Below are positions 13,398 through 19,033 of a stretch of DNA of 19,033 nucleotides, piece by piece (the stretch's first letter is position 1; each line of letters begins with the position of its first letter). The position numbers and the translations under genes were made by a program. The notes beneath the pieces are model-generated. The model was given only the letters and a program-made list of their open reading frames with translations, made no database searches and had not been told where the DNA came from. Where the stretch lies: assembly GCA_032251315.1 (NCBI GenBank), contig JAVVEE010000050.1, forward strand, positions 1 through 19,033, in the 5' to 3' direction. The stretch is from LH-M37 sp032251315. GTDB lineage: Bacteria; Pseudomonadota; Gammaproteobacteria; SZUA-229.

Positions 13398-15626
13398 ATG
13401 AAACATACCAGCATCACTGAGCAGAACTGGCACCAGCGCAAACGGGCTATTGTCGACAAACTGGCCCGGTATACCATTGGCCTTGGTGGCATTAGCGTGA
13501 TCTTCGCTATTGTGCTGATCTTCTTTTACCTGCTCTGGGTGGTGTTTCCCATATTCCAGTCCCCGACTGTGGAACTGAAACACCAGTTTGACTCGCCTTT
13601 TACGCAAAATGATGCCCGTTATCAGGCCATTGATGACAGTGGCACGCTGGCGGTCAGAATTCAAAGTGATGGCATGATGGTTTTCTTTAGTCTGGAAAAT
13701 GGCGAGGAAGTAAATCGTGAACAGATAGCTCTGAATGGTGCTGAAGAAATCTCACAGATAGTCAAAGTCGATGCCGAAGGCCGGCAGCTGGCTTTGGTGC
13801 TCGATAATCAGCATCTGCTGTTTCTGGATATCGCCTACCGTGTAAATTTTGTTAACGACAAACGCACCCTCATTCCTATGGTTTCATTCCCCTATGGCGA
13901 TGAGCCATTAACTTTAGAAGCCATTGATCACATTAAACACTTAAAAATAGTGCGCGATGATGAAATGTTAACGCTACTGGCGATTGATCGTAACCGTCAA
14001 TTTCTGGTGCAATCCTATCTGGCGGAAAAAGGTTATGAACTGGAAGAGCCTCAATTCAGCAGCGTTCACGACACGCCGCTGGATACAGACTTTATGCTGG
14101 TTGATTCCGCCGCGCGGTGGTTGTATCTGGCCAATAAAAAAGGCCAGGTCTATTTTTATAATATTTACGATATCGAATCGATAGAGCTTATCAGCCAGCT
14201 AACAGTGGTAGAACCGGGGCGCCGGTTAGAAAAGCTGATAATGTTACTGGGGGGGAACTCCTTAATCGCGGCCGATAACGAAGGTTCGGTGCGTCAGTGG
14301 TCATTACAACGTGACGATAAAAATCAGTATCGTCTGGTAGATGTGCGTGGTTATAAATCCAATCACTCCCTGAGCATTTTGTTACCGGAAATGCGTCGTA
14401 AAGGCCTGGTATCTATAAATCAGCTAGGCGATATCTTGCTGTACCACACCACGGCAGATCGAGTGCTACTGGAAACAAAATTAACCGACAAAGAAATCAA
14501 ACGTGCGGCGCTGTCATCGCGTGCCGATAAATTATTTGTAGAAACCGCCGATGGTCAATTTCTAAACTATGCGGTTAATAATCCGCACCCCGAAGTGTCC
14601 TGGAATTCACTCTGGGGCAAGGTTCAGTATGAAGGTTACAACGAACCTAAATATATCTGGCAGTCCTCCTCCTCAGGCAACGATTTCGAACCGAAATTTA
14701 GCCTGGCACCACTGACATTCGGCACCCTGAAAGCGGCTTTTTACGCCATGCTTCTGGCCATGCCGCTGGCTATTATGGGGGCCATCTACACCGCCTATTT
14801 CATGTCGCCTAAAATGCGTAATCTGGTCAAGCCCAGCATCGAAGTAATGGAAGCGTTACCCACCGTTATTCTCGGTTTTCTGGCCGGGCTATGGTTTGCC
14901 CCCGTAGTGGAGGAAAACCTGCTGGCCGTCCTTTCCCTCGTAATCGTGGTGCCCGCGGGCCTTCTACTGTTTGCCGGCTTATGGGCGACAACCCCCTTGA
15001 ATGTGCGTCGTCTGGTGCCCAAGGGCTGGGAAGCGGCGCTGTTAATGCCAGTCGTCATATTTATTGTCTGGGCCGCCTTTGCTCTGGCTCCGTCTATCGA
15101 GGCGGTATTATTCGGCGGCAATATAAAGCTCTGGATGTTCGAAAATTTCGGCATCACCTACGATCAGAGAAATTCACTGGTGGTCGGCATTGCCATGGGC
15201 CTGGCAGTGATTCCCACTATCTTCTCCATCACAGAAGACGCCATCTTCAGTGTGCCGGGGCATCTGACCAACGGTTCTCTCGCTCTGGGTGCAACACCCT
15301 GGCAGACCCTGACACAGGTTGTATTATTAACCGCGAGTCCGGGTATTTTTTCAGCCGTGATGATCGGCCTGGGTCGAGCCGTAGGTGAAACCATGATCGT
15401 ATTGATGGCGACAGGCAATACTCCCATCATGGACATGAGCATTTTTGAAGGCATGCGCACGCTCTCTGCCAACATTGCCGTGGAACTCCCTGAATCCGCT
15501 GTAGCCAGTACGCATTACCGTATACTCTTCCTCGCCGCGCTGGTGCTGTTTATTGTGACCTTTATGTTTAACACCGTCGCTGAAGTGGTGAGACAACGAT
15601 TACGCGAACGCTACAGCAGTTTATAA
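13398..15626 (+). CDS. pstC: PstC, phosphate ABC transporter permease with large periplasmic beta-propeller-like insert
   Basis: A 742-residue permease, more than twice the length of E. coli PstC (319). A first membrane segment at about 30-52 is followed by about 380 residues of predicted periplasmic sequence. This part has repeated WD40/beta-propeller-like blocks such as ARWLYLANKKGQVYFYNI and NSLIAADNEGSVRQWSL. The C-terminal permease domain (about 437-742) has several membrane helices and the EAA loop, GSLALGATPWQTLTQVVLL, that contacts PstB. Long PstC proteins of this type are known in Pseudomonas and Vibrio. The ATG at 13398 has no Shine-Dalgarno site and sits at the predicted transcription start. 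No later start would keep the first membrane helix with its charged N-terminal flank. Confidence 0.93.
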   Translation: MKHTSITEQNWHQRKRAIVDKLARYTIGLGGISVIFAIVLIFFYLLWVVFPIFQSPTVELKHQFDSPFTQNDARYQAIDDSGTLAVRIQSDGMMVFFSLENGEEVNREQIALNGAEEISQIVKVDAEGRQLALVLDNQHLLFLDIAYRVNFVNDKRTLIPMVSFPYGDEPLTLEAIDHIKHLKIVRDDEMLTLLAIDRNRQFLVQSYLAEKGYELEEPQFSSVHDTPLDTDFMLVDSAARWLYLANKKGQVYFYNIYDIESIELISQLTVVEPGRRLEKLIMLLGGNSLIAADNEGSVRQWSLQRDDKNQYRLVDVRGYKSNHSLSILLPEMRRKGLVSINQLGDILLYHTTADRVLLETKLTDKEIKRAALSSRADKLFVETADGQFLNYAVNNPHPEVSWNSLWGKVQYEGYNEPKYIWQSSSSGNDFEPKFSLAPLTFGTLKAAFYAMLLAMPLAIMGAIYTAYFMSPKMRNLVKPSIEVMEALPTVILGFLAGLWFAPVVEENLLAVLSLVIVVPAGLLLFAGLWATTPLNVRRLVPKGWEAALLMPVVIFIVWAAFALAPSIEAVLFGGNIKLWMFENFGITYDQRNSLVVGIAMGLAVIPTIFSITEDAIFSVPGHLTNGSLALGATPWQTLTQVVLLTASPGIFSAVMIGLGRAVGETMIVLMATGNTPIMDMSIFEGMRTLSANIAVELPESAVASTHYRILFLAALVLFIVTFMFNTVAEVVRQRLRERYSSL

Positions 15627-15648
15627 ATGACATTGTCTGGAAAATATT

Positions 15649-17325
15649 GTGAGTAAACCCTCAGTAAATCATATTAAAAAATGGTGGCGCAGTGGCGAAC
15701 CCTGGATCTGGCTGAATGCCGGCGCCGTCAGCGTCAGCGTACTGATTGTATTTGGCCTGTTGGCCTTGATCGCAGTACGCGGGCTGGGGCATTTCTGGCC
15801 GGCTGACATTGTTGAAATGCAATACTTCACCGATGAGACTCAACAGGTAAAAGTTATTGGTGAAATCATCGAATCAGAAAGTGTCGATGCCAAACAGTAC
15901 ACCGAATCCGGCTATGGCGAAGCGCCGGCGGGTGAACCTAAAGTCATCCGCCTGCTGATAAAAACCGGCAATAGAGATTTGCAAACTGATTTCCGCTGGC
16001 TGGCCGAACACAAAATCAAACAGCAATCAAAACCCGGCAATCTAATCGTTCTGGAACGCGTTGAATGGGGCGACTTTTATGGTTATCTCAAACAGGTTAA
16101 TGAACAGGGCGAGTTAGTTGTTGAAGGCGAATCGGCCTGGGGCGAACTGGAAAAGCGCATGCAACGAGTCACCGCATTGCGCACTGAAATCAAAAGCCTT
16201 GAAAAAGGCGCTATTGGCACCATTAATCATCAACTGGAAAAACTACGGCTTGAGCGTAAAAAACTGGCCTTAACCAACGATCTGACACCGGAAAATATTG
16301 CACCTATCGACGCGCAGAAAAAAGCGCTGGATATAAAATATCAGGCTCTGAGAATGGATCTGAACAGACTCTATAGCGAGATTGAACGTGACAGTGCACA
16401 TTTTGAAGTCATGGATGGTCGCGTGGTAGAACTGCCTATGGCCACCTTTATTTCCGCACAGAAACCCAATGCCATGAATGCCCTGGAGAAAGGGGTTACT
16501 TATGTAAAATCTTTCATTAACTTCCTGACTGAAGACCCCCGCGAAGCCAATACCGAAGGTGGTGTCTTCCCAGCTATTTTCGGCACCGTCATGATGGTGC
16601 TTTTGATGGCTGCACTGGTAACGCCTCTGGGCGTCATCGCGGCAATTTATCTACGTGAATACGCTAAACAGGGAACCATGATTCGTATAATCCGTATCGC
16701 GGTTAACAATCTGGCCGGCGTGCCTTCGATTGTCTATGGTGTATTCGGCCTGGGTTTCTTTGTCTATTTTCTTGGCGGCAACATCGATCAACTGTTCTAC
16801 CCTGAAGCCCTGCCCGGCGCCACTTTTGGAACCCCCGGTTTAATGTGGGCATCGTTAACGCTGGCTTTATTAACATTGCCGGTGGTGATTGTTTCCACCG
16901 AAGAAGGGCTTTCTCGTATACCCGGCAGTTTGCGTGAAGGTAGCCTTGCGCTGGGCGCAACCAAATTCGAAACCATCTGGAAAGTGATACTGCCCATGTC
17001 GAGTCCGGCTATTATGACCGGCATGATACTGGCCGTTGCCAGGGCGGCGGGTGAAGTCGCACCCTTGATGATGGTAGGCGTAGTAAAACTTGCCCCTGAA
17101 TTACCTCTGGACGGCAACATGCCCTATCTACATCTGGATCGAAAATTCATGCATTTAGGCTTTCATATTTATGATGTTGGCTTCCAAAGCCCCAATGTCG
17201 AAGCAGCGCGGCCACTGGTATATGCCACAGCATTCCTGCTGGTACTCGTTATTGTACTACTGAACTTATCAGCGATTATATTGCGCAATCGTTTGCGTCA
17301 AAAATATAAAGCTTTAGATAATTAA
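15649..17325 (+). CDS. pstA: PstA, phosphate ABC transporter permease with extended periplasmic coiled coil
   Basis: A 558-residue permease, far longer than E. coli PstA (296). After a membrane segment at about 22-45 comes a periplasmic region of about 250 residues. It contains a charged heptad-like helix (about 162-248, EKRMQRVTALRTEIKSLEK onward) that looks like a coiled coil. The permease domain follows from about 300, with the EAA loop GSLREGSLALGATKFETIWK near 425. The start is GTG at 15649 with GGA eight bases upstream; it follows pstC by 22 bp. PstC and PstA together form the membrane channel. The matched enlargement of both subunits suggests an extra periplasmic structure on the transporter. 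Confidence 0.94.
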   Translation: MSKPSVNHIKKWWRSGEPWIWLNAGAVSVSVLIVFGLLALIAVRGLGHFWPADIVEMQYFTDETQQVKVIGEIIESESVDAKQYTESGYGEAPAGEPKVIRLLIKTGNRDLQTDFRWLAEHKIKQQSKPGNLIVLERVEWGDFYGYLKQVNEQGELVVEGESAWGELEKRMQRVTALRTEIKSLEKGAIGTINHQLEKLRLERKKLALTNDLTPENIAPIDAQKKALDIKYQALRMDLNRLYSEIERDSAHFEVMDGRVVELPMATFISAQKPNAMNALEKGVTYVKSFINFLTEDPREANTEGGVFPAIFGTVMMVLLMAALVTPLGVIAAIYLREYAKQGTMIRIIRIAVNNLAGVPSIVYGVFGLGFFVYFLGGNIDQLFYPEALPGATFGTPGLMWASLTLALLTLPVVIVSTEEGLSRIPGSLREGSLALGATKFETIWKVILPMSSPAIMTGMILAVARAAGEVAPLMMVGVVKLAPELPLDGNMPYLHLDRKFMHLGFHIYDVGFQSPNVEAARPLVYATAFLLVLVIVLLNLSAIILRNRLRQKYKALDN

Positions 17326-17339
17326 ATCTGGATAATATT

Positions 17340-18173
17340 ATGAGCAACCACGTTAGAACGCATGCAATCGATCCGACGGTTATATCAAAGAATGTTTCTC
17401 TATCAAATATCGAAGACGAAGATATTTGCATCACCGTCAATGATCTAAATTTGTTCTATGGTAAAAAACAGGCGCTTCATGAGGTTAATCTTGTGATTCC
17501 GAGAAAACGCGTCACCGCCTTTATCGGTCCAAGTGGTTGCGGCAAGTCAACCCTGTTACGTACTTTCAATCGCATGAATGATCTGGTCGACAATGCACAC
17601 GTACACGGAAAGATCACTCTGGATGGTGAAAACATCTATGCACCCGATGTAGATATTTCGTTATTACGTCGACGCATAGGCATGGTATTCCAACGGCCCA
17701 ACCCGTTTCCCAAATCAATTTACGAAAATGTCGCCTATGGACTGCGTTTACAGGGCATAAAAAAACGTCATATACTTGATGAAAGTGTTGAATGGGCATT
17801 GAAAAAAGCCGCCTTGTGGTCTGAGGTCAGCGACCGCCTGAATGACAGCGCCCTCGGCCTGTCCGGTGGTCAGCAGCAAAGACTGGTCATCGCCAGAGCC
17901 ATTGCCATCAAGCCCGAAGTATTATTACTTGATGAACCGGCCTCTGCGCTCGACCCTATTTCGACACTGAAAATCGAAGAGTTGATTTATGAGCTAAAAT
18001 CAGAATACACCATTATAATCGTCACCCATAATATGCAACAGGCAGCACGTGTTTCTGATTACACTGCCTTTATGTACATGGGTGATTTAATTGAATTTGG
18101 TGGCACTGAGAAACTCTTTACCAATCCCGAAAAGAAGCAAACGGAAGATTACATAACGGGTCGTTACGGTTAA
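17340..18173 (+). CDS. pstB: PstB, phosphate ABC transporter ATPase
   Basis: A 277-residue cytoplasmic ABC ATPase that powers phosphate import. All motifs are intact: Walker A GPSGCGKST, Q-loop FQRPNPFPKSIYENV typical of PstB, signature LSGGQQQRLVIARAIA, Walker B VLLLDEPASALDP and switch histidine IIVTHNMQQA. The N-terminal 30 residues are a polar extension before the ATPase fold. It begins 14 bp after pstA with a GGA ribosome binding site and precedes phoU by 18 bp. Confidence 0.97.
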   Translation: MSNHVRTHAIDPTVISKNVSLSNIEDEDICITVNDLNLFYGKKQALHEVNLVIPRKRVTAFIGPSGCGKSTLLRTFNRMNDLVDNAHVHGKITLDGENIYAPDVDISLLRRRIGMVFQRPNPFPKSIYENVAYGLRLQGIKKRHILDESVEWALKKAALWSEVSDRLNDSALGLSGGQQQRLVIARAIAIKPEVLLLDEPASALDPISTLKIEELIYELKSEYTIIIVTHNMQQAARVSDYTAFMYMGDLIEFGGTEKLFTNPEKKQTEDYITGRYG

Positions 18174-18191
18174 TAACGTCAGGATAAAAAA

Positions 18192-18896
18192 ATGAACGAA
18201 CATATTTCACAGCAGTTTAATGTAGAACTCGACGACCTTAAAAACCAGGTCATGACCATGGGTGGTCTGGTTGAAAATCACGTACAAAGCGCTTGTACAG
18301 CACTGGTCGAAGGCGACGCCGCTCTGGCTGAACGCATCGTTGATGAAGATTTCAAAATCAATGCCATGGAAGTGGCCATCGACGAAAAATGTACCCACAT
18401 CATCGCCCGCCGCCAACCCACCGCCAGCGATTTACGTCTGGTATTAATGATCATTAAAACCATTACCGATCTCGAACGCATTGGTGATGAAGCCGAAAAA
18501 GTAGCCAGAATGGCCGGCGAGCTGATTGATCTGGGCGCCATGAAAGAACACTATGTAGAAATTCGTCATCTTGGCGATCACGTTCGCAAAATGCTACACG
18601 ACGCACTGGACGCCTTTACCCGCATGGATGTTGAGGCCGCCGTCACTACCGTAGCAGAAGACAAAAAAGTTGATCAGGAATACGAAGCCATCATGCGCCA
18701 GTTAATTACCCGCATGATGGAAGACCCAAGATCGATTCAACGCAGCCTGAACGTCATTTGGGCCGCCCGCGCGCTGGAACGTATTGGTGATCATTCCAAA
18801 AATATCTGTGAGTATGTTATTTATTTAGTGAAAGGCAAAGACGTTCGCCACGTTACGCTGGAACAGATGAAAGAAGAATTCCTGCCCGGAAAGTAA
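18192..18896 (+). CDS. phoU: PhoU, phosphate signalling protein
   Basis: A 234-residue all-helical protein made of two PhoU repeats. Each has the acidic metal-binding pattern, seen in TDLERIGDEAEKVAR (about 93-107) and ARALERIGDHSKNICEY (about 197-213). PhoU binds PstB and the PAS domain of PhoR and keeps the regulon off when phosphate is plentiful. It is the last gene of the pstCABphoU operon, in the usual position. No clear intrinsic terminator follows; AGTTAAA (18926-18932) and TTTAACT (18953-18959) could form a weak stem. Confidence 0.96.
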   Translation: MNEHISQQFNVELDDLKNQVMTMGGLVENHVQSACTALVEGDAALAERIVDEDFKINAMEVAIDEKCTHIIARRQPTASDLRLVLMIIKTITDLERIGDEAEKVARMAGELIDLGAMKEHYVEIRHLGDHVRKMLHDALDAFTRMDVEAAVTTVAEDKKVDQEYEAIMRQLITRMMEDPRSIQRSLNVIWAARALERIGDHSKNICEYVIYLVKGKDVRHVTLEQMKEEFLPGK

Positions 18897-18904
18897 TAAA
18901 ACGT

Positions 18905-18927
18905 AGTTGGCAGAAGTCAGTTGGCAG
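18905..18927. repeat. Short direct repeat downstream of phoU
   Basis: AGTTGGCAG occurs at 18905-18913 and again at 18919-18927. It is a small imperfect tandem in a non-coding stretch. I know no function for it. Confidence 0.4.
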
Positions 18928-18959
18928 TTAAAGGCAACGTACCTTCGGCTGTTTTAACT

Positions 18960-19033
18960 TACTATTGAGTTACATGGAAAGGATACCCTTCAATCAAGAC
19001 GCGCTGAGAATACATCCGTGTACGCTCGGCAGC
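18960..19033. repeat. Dispersed 28-bp-stem element, copy 2 (cut by the window end)
   Basis: All 74 bases match 8126-8199 exactly and in the same orientation: the 13-bp left flank, the complete left arm and the first internal hairpin. The window ends before the second hairpin closes and before the right arm. It lies 63 bp after phoU, and identity with copy 1, 10.8 kb away, points to recent spread or gene conversion. Confidence 0.9.

Noticed and set aside
18926..18959. Intrinsic terminator after phoU
   Set aside because: The arms AGTTAAA and TTTAACT are A/T-rich with a 20-nt loop and no T run follows, so a terminator cannot be claimed.

Overview
The window reads as a chromosomal segment of a gammaproteobacterium. 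The reasons are the UbiU/UbiV/UbiT set for O2-independent ubiquinone synthesis, the phoB-phoR-pstS-pstC-pstA-pstB-phoU order, and the unusually long PstC and PstA typical of Vibrio- and Pseudomonas-like bacteria. By eye the base composition is near 50 % GC. Coding density is high. I see no rRNA, tRNA, CRISPR array, prophage or complete insertion sequence.

Region 1 (1-5317) holds two convergent operons. On the + strand lie ubiU, ubiV and a TauD-type Fe(II)/2-oxoglutarate dioxygenase, almost without gaps. On the - strand lie pdxS, pdxT and ubiT. The two ends meet at a 157-bp inverted-repeat element (2841-2997). UbiU, UbiV and UbiT hydroxylate the ubiquinone ring without oxygen. PdxS and PdxT make pyridoxal phosphate directly, without the oxidase step of the other pathway. 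An FNR/DNR-like palindrome lies upstream of pdxS, so the theme may be cofactor supply at low oxygen. The dioxygenase is the odd member because it should need O2.

Region 2 (5318-8440) has a DUF2279 secreted or envelope protein on +, then an archease-rtcB RNA-ligase operon on -. The divergent spacer upstream of the archease carries a 121-bp element with a perfect 28-bp inverted repeat. The first 74 bp of this element recur exactly at the right edge of the window.

Region 3 (8441-19033) is an APC-family permease followed by a complete phosphate-starvation locus. PhoR and PhoB sense and respond. PstS, PstC, PstA and PstB import phosphate. PhoU links the transporter to PhoR. Pho boxes precede phoB, pstS and pstC, each ending exactly 10 bp before a good -10 hexamer. 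pstC appears to be transcribed from its own Pho promoter as a leaderless or nearly leaderless message.

The spacers are rich in dispersed inverted repeats: two related copies plus one degenerate half copy of one family, a REP-like hairpin, and the 28-bp-stem element. These, the gene neighbourhood of the ubiquinone genes and the Pho promoter geometry are the most interesting parts. I did not find a clearly new defence or mobile system.
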